Below, piece by piece: positions 21,901 through 34,382 of a stretch of DNA of 64,000 nt (its first letter is position 1; each line of letters opens with the position of its first letter). Under the pieces are notes generated by a model. It ran no database searches and was not told the origin of the DNA. It saw only the letters and a program-made list of their open reading frames with translations. The translations under genes were made by a program, and so were the position numbers. The stretch spans positions 35,353,513 through 35,417,512 of the forward strand of contig NC_053122.1 of assembly GCF_010015445.1 (NCBI RefSeq), read 5' to 3'. Source of the DNA: Perca fluviatilis. Taxonomy: Eukaryota > Chordata > Actinopteri > Perciformes > Percidae.

Positions 21901-23384
21901 TCATTAATATGATGGATATTATTGGGACTTTATAAGTATTAAAAATTTATGAATTTTATTTTGAAGCTAAAGTCACTGTGGAAGAGGAAGAGCACAGAAG
22001 CAGTAGTTGCTGTGATCCCGGCACTCACACAGCCAGGTCACAGTTTTGTGATCCACCACAGCGAACTGTGCTCGCTGAGACCTCACCAGTGGCTGACAGG
22101 CGAGGTATTTGGTTGTTCTGACATTACCCACAATACAATAAAATAACCAAAATACATTTGTTATGTTGACTTTATTGAAAAATTATTCCAAATTGTGAAA
22201 TAAAAGAATAACTTTCCATACCAATAGGATTGTATTTTTAAATTTTTTATTTAAACCTGTCATTATTGTGTAATCCTCTCTATTTCTTTTGTCTTCTTCT
22301 GTCTTTATCTGTGTTTTTTAATTTAGTTATGGAGGGCCTCTTCCATCTCTATGCCAACCAGTGTAAAAATGGAAGGAGTATTTACAATCTGAACCATTAC
22401 ACAGCAGGTGTAATACTCTTTGGCAAACGAGACAGAATGCGAGAACGCAGCTTGCCAAGGGTAATGCTTGTTTTCAGTCCCCTGTCCGGATCTAAAAAAA
22501 AACAATTTTTATAAAGAACAGATCGATTTGCATTTCAAAATTTTGATTATTTAATATGACAGCATGAAGGTTTTCTTTTATCGAATTTAAGGATTTGAAT
22601 ACATGACATTCATTCATTGCTTTTTTTTAAAGAAGGAATTTTATTAATGATAAGAGAAAACATAAACTTCAACTGAAAATGATATACATATTTTTCATTA
22701 CAGACTGACTTCAGCCCGTACAAAGCAATAATATCCTTTGTGAATGTTGGCGGAGTACATTGGAAATTACTGGTCAGTGAAATCCATTTTTGTTACTGTA
22801 TGTGATGTTTTAAATAACAATTCTTTTTTTAGTACATAGTTCCCGCCACATGTACAGTCTTTTTGGTGGATCCTATGGCAAATAAATCTGAGCAAGCGGA
22901 TTACACAAATGCAGCAAAAAGAATACGGTAGGTCATAAACTAGTTCAAAAGGTTTTATTTTACATTTTTTTTAGATTTAAAATGTTTCATTTAACAGAGT
23001 AAGACAGAGGTCCTAAAAAGCTGTCAATTAAAGCAGCTATTTGGCTTTGTGGTCATAGAGCTTTACCCGACATTGACATTGTTATTGCATGTGGTTTAAT
23101 ACCATGTACCATGTGTTTTTACCAAGGGAATACCTCAAGATGAGAATGATCTGCCATTCAAAGAATGACTGGGGGACTATAAAGTGGAGAGGAGCAATCA
23201 TGCCCCATCCTGTTCTACAGGACAGCAATAGTTGTGGGGTCATCGTCACCATGGTAATGAACATGTGTGATCTCAATTATAATCCCTATATATGTCTATC
23301 AAAGTCAGTAGGAAAAACATAGTTTATCTGAAAAGGGCTAAATAACAATTATCACCAGGAATGAAACACAGATGGAAATGTTAA

Positions 23385-25100
23385 AGGGGTGATAGAATGC
23401 AAAACCGATTTTACCCAGTCATAGTTGAATAACAACAGTTCGGTGGGTAAATAGGACATACATAGAAGCTCAAAGTCCCACTGACACCCCTTTACTATGA
23501 AAATCTCATATTTTGAAACTGGAAACGGGCGAATCCCAACAAAGCTGAGTTGCTTACGCAAGCGTCTCAAAATCCGGAACCTTAAGAGAACAGTCACGCC
23601 CCAATATTTACATAGGCTTACATATTTACATACACAACTGACCTGAGATCAGGTAGTCTTCTGAATCTAGCTAGGTCACGAAGATCTCTGCTATTCCATT
23701 ACAAAATTCACTTCTGAAACTTTTTTATGCGAGAAATCAACCATATAAAGCTCAAATATGGGCCGCTTTTACGAAAAGGATGGCTAATTGCAAATTTTCT
23801 CCGACTGTGTGTCGGAGTTTCGGTGTCGGTGGTGCTGCCTGGGTTGCTACATCGCCACCCTGACCGCAGTGTCAGCGAGCTTGTTACGCCCGCAATCTTT
23901 TACCGCAGCCCGCAGGTTCCAGTTAATCTTATAATGGGTATGTGTGTTGAGTTATTTAAACAAACAATCGGGGAAATAAAGCCTCTTGTCCGCGAGTCTC
24001 ATTGATAGAGCCGCGGTGAGATGGAGTCCATCAATGAGAGCTAGCTAGCCTCCTCCTAACTCTGACATTCACAAAAATACATTCAATTGATATCCGAAAT
24101 CGGACAAGTGTTAGCTAAGCTTTGTAAGACCTTGAGGAACCTGTAATATTCATGCCGTGATGAAATTCAAACTGTAAATATACTTTAGTTATGCGAAAGT
24201 GAGCAAGCTGCGATATTTCCCCATTGTAATGAATGGGACATATAGCAAGCAGCTGCTGGTCCTACAAAGACTTACGCGGTTCATAAAAATGCCTTAAAAT
24301 CAAATCGGACACAACGGTTAGCTTTATAAGACATTGGGGAATGATGTTGTATATAAGTGGCGTGACGAATTCAAACTGTAAATATAATTTAGTTATGGCG
24401 ACAGTGTGCTAGCTAGCTCGCGGTATTTCCCCATTGTAATGAATGGGACATATAGCAAGCAGCTGCTCGTCCTACAAAGACGCCTCGCATTCATAAAAAT
24501 GCCTTAAAATCAAAGTGGCGTGACGAAATTCAAACCGTAAATATATTATAGTTATGCCGGCAGCTGGCCGCGGAGCCCCGTAGTGCAGGGTGACTTTGCC
24601 CTGGGTATGGAGCCCAGCAGGCTGCCACTTTCTCGTCAGACTGTGTGGAGCTCCTAAAGTCCGACACGTCTTACCAAATTTGCAATTAGCCATCAAATTT
24701 TGTAAAACGGCTCATATTTCAGCTTTATATAGTTGATTTCTCGCTTAAAAAAGTCTCAGAAGTGAATTTGGTAATGAAACATTGCAGTGTCTGGAATATG
24801 AGATTCTGTCGCTTCTCTAATGTATGTGTATTGGGGATTCGCTCAACCAATCAGCGTGCGTCTCTAATATGTGCGTATGGCAAGTCGCTCAACCAATCAG
24901 CGCGCAGCTCATCTAAATATTCATGACCATACCATATTTGGAAGAAAAGCTCTTGTTTCAAATAGGGCCAAAACACAGGGATGCATAAGGGCCAATAAAA
25001 TATCAACCAGGCCATTTTCAGCCCAACCAATGTTACATACCCCATTAGGAGACCATAAGGAACAGTGTGAAATACCCTATATAATCATTCTATCACCCCT
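23385..25100. mobile_element. TTAA element, 1.7 kb, non-coding
   Basis: TTAA at 23381-23384 and 25101-25104. Ends are AGGGGTGATAGAATG and its exact complement. Inside, two copies of ATTTCCCCATTGTAATGAATGG occur (about 24216 and 24426), part of a ~205-bp tandem repeat. Inner regions are also inverted-symmetric (GCTCAAATATGGGCCGCTTT near 23750 against GGCTCATATTTCAGC near 24710). It lies in the Ulp1 intron. Confidence 0.8.
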
Positions 25101-25446
25101 TTAAGTCTTTCGAAGTATTGGCTAAAATGGTAAAGCAATTTCAATATTTTTTATATATTCAATGGATAAAGTCACTAGGGCATGTCCTAATGGATGAATG
25201 ATACATAATACCAGTTTATCTAAAAAAGACGATTGTTGCTCTACTGAGATGGTGATTGACAGGACGTCCATCATTTTAACATGGTTTCCATGGGGGATAT
25301 GAACAATGCTGCATTGTTCTTTCACTGCATGTCCAAAATTACGTTGTGTTTAATACCTTTCATATCAGATATTCAGTGGGGCAGGCAGTGTCTTCATTCA
25401 ATTTAAAAAAAAAATATGACTGAATAACTATGCAGCAAACATTTAA

Positions 25447-26733
25447 AGGTACAATATGTAACATTTCTGCTTTAAAATGTCTAAAAACGACCATACCTAT
25501 GTTATATATTTTTATGAGTTGTGTTCTTACACTATCCCAAATGTTTCCACCAAATGTCAAACCCAGAGAAATCAGTTATTTTATTTTCAGACACGGCAAG
25601 TTTCCTTTAGTCGCCCGTCAGTGGCGTCATATAACCTTTCACTGTGTAGTTACTCTAACTTCCGTCAGAACACTGGCACCAAGATGATACGTTCAGGAGT
25701 AATTGTAAATCATACAATGTCACAGAAAAAAAATACTTGTAAGCGTAATACTGCTTTTTATAGCACACCCCGGTCTGTCTGCCTCACTCCCCCGGCGCAG
25801 AGAGACTCAGTCGGGATGACAGCTGACAACAGCCCCGGGACATATAGCTAGCTAGCTAGTTACCGTTAGCCCCCAGTCAGCTATCAGCCAGCTACTTTCA
25901 TTACAGCAACCCCCGGCCAGAACTTATCTCCAGTGCCTGGTGCTTACGACGCTAACGGCAGTTTAATTAAATGTCGGGAAACGGACCATATCAGACCCAG
26001 CACCGAGTCACAACAGCAGCCATCCATAGCGTTAGCTACATCTCCGTAGCGCTACCGGTGTATGTGCCAAAAATCTCCTCCCTGCCGAATTTCTCCCCCC
26101 CTCGCGTTTAGCGGTCTTTGCGGTTAGCTAAATTAACCCGACAAAAGGTGGGTTAAGCACCAAAACGAAAAGTTAAGATTACTGAAAAGTGAAGGGGAGA
26201 TAATTCCGGGCAGCTGGGAGATGTTCTGCTGCTGCACAACAGGCATCGAACGTCCTCGCCATCGCAAAGATTTCCCCGACAATCCCCACCCACACCCGTC
26301 TCTCAGCCTCGTTTAGTAGCTAGCTAGCGTTACAACACACCCCGTCCGCCCCGGTGTTGAAACCATCCAAAAGGTGACACTGATATGTGAAATATTTTGT
26401 GTTTTAGCTGCTGACTACGGTTAGCTTGCTGGCTCACTAACTAGCTAACTGGTCAGCTACAAACAAAAATCTAATCGAGAAAACGTAATTATGTTGGGGA
26501 AACAGGTATTTTATTACAATAACATGAATAGACATTACTAAACGTAACCTGAATAAACTTTAATGGGTAAACTCGTCCATGAACTGTCTATGATTATAAC
26601 CGGCAGCGAAGGTGTTTAACACTAAAAACTCCCATAATTCCACGCAACTTCCCAACGTCATCAAAAGTCCAGTTTTACCGTCCATTGTTTTGGTTGAGAG
26701 ACCCCTAGCAGCAGAAAGTTACATATTGTACGT
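25447..26733. mobile_element. TTAA element, 1.3 kb, non-coding
   Basis: TTAA at 25443-25446 and 26734-26737 (within TTTAAA). Ends are AGGTACAATATGTAAC and ACGTACAATATGTAAC. The interior is rich in GCTAGCTAGCT-like and GTTAGC motifs. No coding sequence seen. It is in the same intron as the 1.7-kb element, 340 bp away. Confidence 0.8.
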
Positions 26734-27706
26734 TTAAATATATACAGTACATAATTTAAATTCAACTAAGATGATGAATATATCATAAATTACATGACAG
26801 ACAACAATTGTGGTGCACGATAAAAAATATAAGAACTCATCAATGTCCAAATAGTGAATTCACACTAAAAGTTATTTTTTTATGACTGATGTTAATGTGA
26901 TTGAAGTGAGGGAAGATTTTTGACAAAACCCATGTATTATATAAGGCTATTAGTATTCATTGCATTTTTGTTCAAAAACAATGTTTCAAAGATTACAAGC
27001 TTCATTCTGTATGTTGGTGTAGATGGTGAAGGCAGTGATGGAAGCATTTCCTGCATTGCTACTCATGTCCTTTGGGACATCCAAGAAAGAAATGGCTAAT
27101 GAAAGGACTAAGTTTGCACTTGCACTACTCAATGGTTCAGGTTTGTTAGTCATTTTTCTCTTTTCTTTATATGAGGTTGTTAATTTTGTTATGTAGTTAA
27201 ATGCAATCAAACCCATTCAAGTAAACTAGAGCCTCTAAAAGTGAATTTTGTAGTACAAAGCATCAATCATTTTATGAACAAATTCACCATCAAATATCAC
27301 ACACATATCTCATATTAACTCATAATCCAATCACATAAACACAGGACTCATTATCAATTAACAGAACAATGAATAGAACTAAGAAAACCTCAATACAGTC
27401 AGCTGTTACTAAAACACAAACCAGACTCCAAACACTAAAGTTATACCAAAGAAAAGAAACTATTCAGAACTACGCAAAACTAATCAACAAAAGACACATT
27501 CCAAACACATAAAAGTTACAATGATGCATCAAAAGTGTCATTCTACATGACGGATTCGTCCCTTGAAACTAATTCAATATCTGTTAAGTTGATGACAATT
27601 CATAATCGAGTTGAGAAGCTTCATATAAATTGATCCCAGCTGCCAACAAACTGGAATGTGTTAATATTAAGTGTGTGTAATACAAGAAATTTGTTTTCTT
27701 TCAGTG

Positions 27707-28101
27707 TTTGACATAGACAACCACTGTGCGATGTGCTCTGCCTCAAAGCCCCCAGGATCAGGGGCATCCAATTACTGATTTTCATTTTTTTCTTGAACAA
27801 TTGTGATTTGGGGTTTATTGTATAAAATGATAAAATATATTGTTTGAGAAGTTTTTCAGACAAAGGAAAACCGTAAAAAAACTTTGCGGACCACCTAGAT
27901 TCCCTACATTCCTTAAAACAATTGTCCTAAATGGCCTCTTATTCCTGACAAGATGAAAAAGATATTGTCTTTGCTTATTTCATTTTACAGATAATGTGTG
28001 ACACATGCCAAAGGTGGTACCATGAGCTGTGTCTGGGGATGGGTAAAGACCAACTCCTACAAGCAAGGGCAAGTAAGTGGGATTGCGTCCTTTGCAATTA
28101 G
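27707..28101 (+). pseudogene. PHD finger, C-terminal exons
   Basis: Exon 27707-27777 gives DIDNHCAMCSASKPPGSG and exon 27991-28101 gives IMCDTCQRWYHELCLGMG and KWDCVLCN before a TAG stop. The ligands follow the C4HC3 PHD pattern: CxxC, CxxC, HxxC, CxxC. PHD fingers bind histone tails, so the domain could guide target choice or nuclear retention. A stop after SGASNY at the end of the first exon is removed only if splicing uses a slightly earlier donor. Confidence 0.8.
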
Positions 28102-29074
28102 GACCAAATTTTATTTGCTGGAGATGGAGTACCACACTTCAACAAGTAAAAGTATTTACAGAAAAAAATGTGTGTATGTTGAAAAAGCTAACGCTAAACT
28201 GGATAATTGAAAATGTATCTTTATTGTATTTATTTTTTAAGTATTTATTATTTTCACTTTTTCATATTCTCAAATTTTAAATACGTAGTTATGCCAATAT
28301 GCTTACAGCTGTTTTTATTTTATTTTATTTCAAAATGTAAAGCTTATAGTTATAAAGTTAAATGTTTGTTGTGAATGTACAAAACAAAAACACTAAAAAA
28401 TGTTTAAAAAAAATATGTTGAGTATTTAACAGACACATGTATGTATGACAGTATGTGTGACAGTATGTATAAGAGTATGAAAAAATAAAAATGTACAAAG
28501 TTAATTGAATAAAAAAGTATTGCAGTATCCATCGAAGTAGAACAATCAAGTAGTAAACCAAAGTTAATGGATGAAGACCCTATACCACTGCCTAGAGGTT
28601 CAATGTTGGAACTCCTGGTGGGGTGAAATGGTTTCTGCAAAGATGGGGCTGGACTGTAGAGTAATGGAGCTAGGGCGACCCAGAACTTTGTGTTAGTCAT
28701 GAAAATTAGGATTCCTATACTTCCAAGACCGTATTATTCTCCTCCACTGTGATCATACAAAGAGAAAAGAATAACTTTCAATGTAAAGAAAAAATGTTGA
28801 TGGTTAGAATATTTAAACCAGGAGACATGTGAATAGCAATGACACCCACTTGCTAGAGTAATAGGGCCAAAAGGAAAAATGTGTAATCAAACAGGAGTAA
28901 CTACTTGTAATGATTTTAACCCAGTGATAGAATTTTAAAATAACTTTTAAAGGCATGCAAAAGATAACTTATAATTCATGTCACAACTAGAACTCTTAAT
29001 AATATATATAACGCATTGTACATAAAAAATCTTTACATGGATAGAATATGATATATACAGCTACATCTATATAC

Positions 29075-29760
29075 ATCTATCAGAATGTCTTGATACTTAA
29101 TGGGTCACACCATGGGGTCGTCTACTATAACCCTGAAGTGGAATTATCATTTGATAACAGGGTGTTTCCTTTTAAATTAAATTCAAAATCATATGTAACA
29201 TGCTTCATATTTGACACTTTGTTGGGCTTTTATTTTTAAACTACACGTCAGAATGTCTTGATACTTAATGGGTCACACCATGGGGTCGTCTACTATAACC
29301 CTGAAGTGGAATTATCATTTGATAACAGGGCGTTTCCTTTTAAATTAAATTCAAAATCATATGTAATTAGTCTCATATTTTACACTTTGACGAGCTTTTA
29401 TTTTGAAACTACACACCAGAATGACTTGAAACTTCCTGGGTGGCAATATGAGGCGGTGTACATCTACTATTACCCTCAAGTGAAATTAGTGTGGGGAAAT
29501 TCCAATAAAAAACTATTGGCTTAAGCATACATTTTTGGCAATTATTTGAGCTTTTATTTTGAAAGTAGATATCACAGTCAGTACATTTCCTTTGACGTAT
29601 TTGCTTTCGTTGACTGTCTTTGGCTATGTACCCGACGAATGCTTTTATTTTGAAACCAGTTCTAAGACGCTATTACCGTAAAGCTACTATAATCACGTAC
29701 AGCAAAAAACTGGGTCGGCTGGCTTGACCGTCGTTCACGATGCGTTGGCTGGCTTGACCG
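29075..29760. repeat. Right TIR with internal tandem duplication
   Basis: A unit of about 166 bp starting CAGAATGTCTTGATACTTAA is present at about 29082 and again at about 29248. A third, diverged copy (CAGAATGACTTGAAACTTCC) starts near 29418. Only part of this array is present in the left TIR. Confidence 0.8.
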
Positions 29761-30630
29761 CAGTGTTAGAATCAGTGTGCAAAATAGAGGTGTTTGTGGG
29801 GCTCTGGAATCCCTTAAATAACAGCTTTGACTCCATTAAAAATGTCAAAAAAGAAAGGAGGATCTACGAAAGGTTTAATTTTACATAACTACCACTCACT
29901 CTTAATAACACAATTAACACATATTGCATCTTAAGCTTTTGTTGCATTTGAATGCAATTTGCTCTGCTTCTGCCTATTTAAACGTCTAAAAATATGTGAA
30001 CTGTGAAGATGAGCTAATTGATACAAACAAAAGTCCTTTATCTCCAAGAGCAAAAAGTCTTTAAACAGCCCTTAAATCACAGAGCAAATAAATAAGTTAC
30101 AGCTTGTTTTTGTGTGTCACACTATATTTCACACACTGTTTGGCCAAAAATATAACATTAGCTCTATTGAACACACACATCTGCAAACAAACACCCTCAG
30201 TCTTCAGTCCAGAAAACAGCGTTTCATATTTCATGGCGGTATTAGTTAAAAATATAAAACTGGCCCTAAATCAGTTGATCAGGTGTCATCATTGATTGAT
30301 AGCATTTCTCTTGTTTCTTGTGTTGACGAACTTGACCAACTACCTATCAGATCTGGGGTGGCCGGGGCCCCAGGCTACCCCCCAGAATCGCCATTGTATC
30401 TAACCAAACAAACTGGGTCAACTTTTAAGTTCTTTTCAAGTAGTTAACACAATATTGTCCACAAACATTCACAGACATGTTACCTTGTTGTAAATCCTCC
30501 GTTGCTGTGAAGAATTTCCCATAATGCTGCGCTACAACTACTCGAAGCAGGTACGGCTTTTAACAGTAGATGGTGTAGTTGTGCCAATTTAGTAGAATTT
30601 AACCTATACCCATTCAACTATGTTACAGAG

Positions 30631-31455
30631 GCAACAACATTTGAGTTGAGGACAAAGGAAAGCCATGACCATTTGTGTACTGACATTGAAACTGGCGTGT
30701 GTGATGGAGGATTATGGTGTAAAGGCCAATAATTGTTTTGCACAGCATCTAGAGTACTTTCATGCCACAAGTGGATTTCCTCCAGACATCCTCCATGACT
30801 TTTTAGAAGGTGTGGTACCAATGGAGCAATGGAGTTAGCTCTGTGTTTATAAGAGCTAATAAGAAAAAAAATATTTCTCCCAGGAACAGTTGAATTAAGC
30901 CATCTTGCAGTTTCCTTTTAAGAATGCAGCCTATTCCCAAAAACTTCCCCAGAAGGAAAACCATTGGGGGTAATGATCATGAAAATTTGGCACTGATACG
31001 GCTTCTTCCCACCATTATTGACACTGTGGTTCCTGCAGAGGACAAAGTTTGGCAGATCTTGATGGATTTAAAGGACTTGGTGGAATTTGTTTTATTTCCA
31101 GTTTTTACAGAGGATGTGTTACAGTACTTGTTGATGAAGACTTTTGACCATCGACAGTTATTCCAGAAGGTGTTTCCAAATGTCAGATTACGCCCAAAAC
31201 ACCATAACATTGAGCACTATCCACAGATGATTCGCTGTTTTGGCCCTCTTGTGCATTTTTGGACCATTAGATTTGAGGGGAAACACAAAGTGTTTAAGAA
31301 AATAGTACATGATGCTCAGAACTTCAAAAACATCCCTAAAACACTTGCTTAGAAGCATCAGCAGCTGATGGCCTATTATTTGTCATTACCCAATTTCTTC
31401 AAGCCTTCAGTGGAAACCTTTATTGTGAAAAATGTGTTGAAGAAAAAATTATGTT
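30631..31455 (+). pseudogene. Transposase-like gene A, 3' exon
   Basis: Continues the exon ending at 13605: splicing GAG|GCA gives an open phase-0 junction into FELRTKESHDHL. It then shows (after a frame change near 30735) LEYFHATSGFPPDILHDFLE, GNDHENLALIRLLPTIIDT, WQILMDLKDLVEFVLFPVFT, QKVFPNVRLRPKHHNIEHYP, a FEGKHKVFKKIVHDA stretch and NFKNIPKTLA, stop, KHQQLMAYYLSLPNF. The HDFLEG and KHHxxEHYP blocks are hallmarks of the family. Two or three small lesions are visible. The protein ends near 31455; gene B follows 280 bp downstream. Confidence 0.7.
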
Positions 31456-32815
31456 AACACACTAACTGCCAACATGAAAAATAGACAATTCCTTATCACC
31501 ATCATGCGCTTCATTCTTCTGGACTAAATGCAGGTGGCACTAGGTGAACATGAAGTTACAAAATGTAATTTAGCCATTAGAATTATGTTTTAATTTAACT
31601 AGGTGGTTTTCAAAGTCATAACAGAACGCTATATGGGTGAAATTAGAAAATAACCTCATTACCAAAGTCTAAATGCGCAACCCACACAGACAAAGAAACA
31701 ATTACAACCCTATACTCTTTTCACCAGTTGTAGGACCATGGCAGAACCAGAGACATTTTGTCTACGTGTCATCCTACCAGAGGGTGGAATTGAAAGAGTC
31801 ACATTTGAACGTCGTCCGGATTCTGTCCCTAAGCTGACATGTTTGCTGCGCCACAAACTGGACATCCCATTCAATTTTATGGTCCAATTTGAAGATCCTG
31901 ACTTTAATAACCAGCTGGTAAATCTAAGCAGGATTGAGGAAATTCCAAACATGGGTACAGCCAAATTGGTGTAGACATTAGAGCATGACATTAGCTCAAC
32001 ATCAAGCTGGGCTAGTGATAGTGGGGAAAGTTCAAGCAGCCAAAGAACCTCTGCATGGCCACAAGTATTTTCTGTTCCGACGTTCTCACACGATATTGAG
32101 TTTCTATTAAAGGTGCCCAAAGTGATGGGATGCATTTTCTAGGCTACAACATTTTTCGTCACATATAGCAAACATCTCCCCACTATCCGCTAGCTGCCTG
32201 TCCCCTGAACATACTGTAAAAAAAGCGGTCTCTGAAGACAGCCTAGGCTCCACAAACGGCAACAAACAAACCGCGCCAACCTGCCCCATGAACCATAACA
32301 AACGGTGTTCCAGCCAATAACCAACAAGAAGGAGCTGGTTGAGTCATCACTGCAGCAGCGTTAGCACGTAGTGTACTTCCTCAATGCATATTCAGTGTGT
32401 TCAGGGGACAGGCAGCTAGCGGATAGTGAGGAGATGTTTGCTGTATGTGACAAAAAATGTTGTAGTCTAAAAAACACATCCCATCACTTAGAGCAGTGAT
32501 TCTCAAATGGGGGTATGCGTACCCCTAGGGGTACGTTGCGGTACTGTAGGGGGTACGTGAGATTTATAAAAAAAAAAAAAAGATTAATTCATTTAAATTA
32601 TTAGTTAATTTAATTTAAAAGATATACAAAATCATCCATGATTACTAAAAATATCATACAAAAATAGGTTTAATAAAATGTTTATGTAAACCACATTCTT
32701 ATATAAAATGTTTCTATTTTAAATTTGATTGAAAACTACCTAAATCAGAGAAGAAGAATTTGAATCACGCCGCGTGGGAAGCCAGTTGCTTTACTGGAAA
32801 CAAACAGACATTTAA

Positions 32816-34362
32816 ATGAAATCCTGGTTAAAACGTAGCAATACTATAGCGGAGAACGGGGAGGATGAAGAAAAAAAGAAAGCCAAAGTGGAGCCAACAA
32901 AATACCGTCAATATCAGGAGGGGTATGTTTTGATGGGATTCACGGCACCAAACGGCAACCCTCCTCAGGCGTTGTGTTTTTTCTGTGGGGAGAAACTAGC
33001 TAACAGCTCGATGAAACCGGTGCACCTCCAGAGACATCTCAGCACCAAACATCAGTGTCATGTTGGAAAACCACCAGACTTTTTCAAGAGAAAACTTGCT
33101 GAGTTTAGATCATCGCAGGAAACAATGCGAAAAAGTCCCCACAACATCAACCAAAGCACTACAGGAGTCATATGCGGTGTCCCTGCTCGTGGCTAAAGCA
33201 AAAAAGTCGTTCACGATCGCTGAGGACCTGTTACTCCCAGCCGCTGTTGTATTAGCTGAGACAATGCTGGACAAAAATGCTGCGGATAAATTAAAAACGG
33301 TGCCTTTGTCTAATGACACTTTCCCGCAGAATAGAAAGAACGGGAGCGGATATTGTTGAACAAGTTGTGGGAAAACTTGGCGAAGCATTTTCACTCCAGC
33401 TTGATGAGTCGGCCGATGTCAGTGGCAAGGCACAGCTCATTGCTTTTGTGAGGTATGTGGATATCGACGACATTTATGAAAATGTATTGAGGGGAAAACA
33501 ACAGGAGAGGACTTTTTTAATGTTGTGGATAATTTCTTCATTGAAAAGGAGCTGGACTGGAGAAACTGCAAGAGTGTCTGCACTGACGGAGCTGCGTCAA
33601 TCACAGGCCGTGTTAAAGGGCTCATGGCGCGTATTAGAAATAAACATCCAGAAGTGCAGTGGAATCACTGTGTCATACACAGGGAAGCACTGGCATCCAA
33701 AAATATAAGTCCCGTGTTGCATGACGTGTTGAATGACAGCATTAAAGTGATTAACTTCATTAAGTCAAGGCCACTCAATGCACGACTGTTTCACCGCCTT
33801 TGTGAGGACATGGGAGCTGAACACACACAACTGCTGCTACACACAGAAGTGCGCTGGCTATCTCGAGGGAGGATACTGAACAGGCTGTTGGAACTACGGG
33901 TGGAGGTGCACATCTTTTTGTCAGAGCAAAGATCTCCATATGCCACCCTGTTTGAAGATAAAGATTGGCTTGCAAAGCTGTGCTATCTGGCAGATATTTT
34001 CAGTAAATTGAATGAGCTGAATGTGTGTCTGCAGGGCAAGGACACCCACGTTCTGAACCTGAACGGAAAAACTCTTGGATGTGTCATCTGACTATGGCCT
34101 ACGGATGAAATATGAAAACTCCACTCTAACGCAGTTTTGGGTGTGTGTAAAAAAGGAGTACCCTGAGCTGGGAAAAAAAGCTTTGCAGCAGCTACTGCCC
34201 TTTGGATCCACATATTTGTGTGAGGCCTCATTCTCTGCAATGACTGTGATCAAGACAAAGCAGAGAAACAGATTGGGCCTGGAAAAAATTCTGATCATTG
34301 CTGTGTCCTCCCTGCCACCGAGGATGACCAAGATCCTCAGTGAAGCACATGTTTCACACTAA
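32816..34362 (+). pseudogene. hAT transposase, ZBED5-like, frameshifted
   Basis: Starts MKSWLKRSNTIAENGEDEEK; a BED-type zinc finger follows (ALCFFCGEKLANSSMKP, HLQRHLSTKH). Then, in changing frames: VAKAKKSFTIAEDLLLPAAV, SLQLDESADVSGKAQLIAFV (first Asp), SVCTDGAASITGRVKGLMAR (second Asp), VIHREALASKNI (hAT C/HxxH-like block), HTEVRWLSRGRILNRLLELR. The dimerisation end reads LPFGSTYLCEASFSAMTVIK. About 200 residues between LQGKDTHVL and the C-terminal block are deleted near 34070. Four or more frameshifts. The family cuts and inserts DNA with 8-bp duplications, as seen here. Confidence 0.85.
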
Positions 34363-34382
34363 ATTATAAGTGAAACTAGAGC

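Larger units (their letters stand above)
22326..27140 (+). pseudogene. Ulp1-like cysteine protease exons
   Basis: Five exons encode a C48 (Ulp1/SENP) fold. The catalytic order is visible: His in NVGGVHWKLL, Asp in VFLVDPMANKS, Gln and Cys in PVLQDSNSCGVIV. The upstream WLTGEVMEGLFHLYA segment fits the Ulp1 start. The last exon (27023-27140) reads MVKAVMEAFPA and FALALLNGS. The domain itself has no visible stop. The last intron (23254-27022) is swollen by two TTAA elements. Ulp1-type domains recur in several eukaryotic transposons; the role there is unknown. Confidence 0.85.
16687..28101 (+). pseudogene. Transposase-Ulp1-PHD gene, about 16 exons
   Basis: Exons with GT-AG borders: 16687-16864, 16972-17041 and its duplicate 17131-17200, 17772-18917, 19410-19636, 19926-20091, 20202-20284, 20379-20559, 21228-21335, 21489-21623, 21967-22106, 22326-22459, 22704-22772, 22833-22927, 23127-23253, 27023-27140, 27707-27777, 27991-28101. 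The order is: N-terminal domain (W-Q-V-C-LGIP block), zinc cluster, DDE-like core, basic/proline-rich linker (PTPLQSPRQKPAP), Ulp1 protease, PHD finger. The protein would act in the nucleus, cutting and joining its own ends; the protease suggests SUMO or another ubiquitin-like substrate. Lesions seen: a stop at about 17962, a frameshift near 18350, and one near 20045. The rest is well kept, so decay is recent. Confidence 0.75.
16064..29760 (+). mobile_element. 13.7-kb DDE-Ulp1-PHD DNA transposon
   Basis: A large DNA transposon bounded by inverted repeats that start CGGTCAAGCCAGCC and share GCCAGCCGACCCAGTTTTTT a few dozen bases in. It carries one multi-exon plus-strand gene (16687-28101). The next 9 bp on each side (AAATTGGGT and CAGTGTTAG) do not match, so no target duplication is visible. 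The protein has a zinc cluster plus DDE-like core, a Ulp1 protease and a PHD finger. That points to a Mutator-like or KDZ/Zisupton-like group; I cannot separate these by eye. It sits inside the hAT at 13870-30396. Confidence 0.75.
13870..30396. mobile_element. hAT element in the gene A intron, greatly enlarged by nesting
   Basis: The ends are CAGTGGCGTATCCAGGA at 13870 and CAGAATCGCCATTG ending at 30396, imperfect hAT-type inverted repeats. The flanks are TATCTAAC at 13862-13869 and 30397-30404, a perfect 8-bp target duplication. Without it, the gene A intron would be about 490 bp. Most of the present length is the 13.7-kb Ulp1/PHD element (16064-29760). A possible minus-strand exon of its own lies at 15768-15860 (SGTSSSEQSDGDTDDRESPH between AG and GT sites), but no hAT transposase is recognisable. 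Confidence 0.75.
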
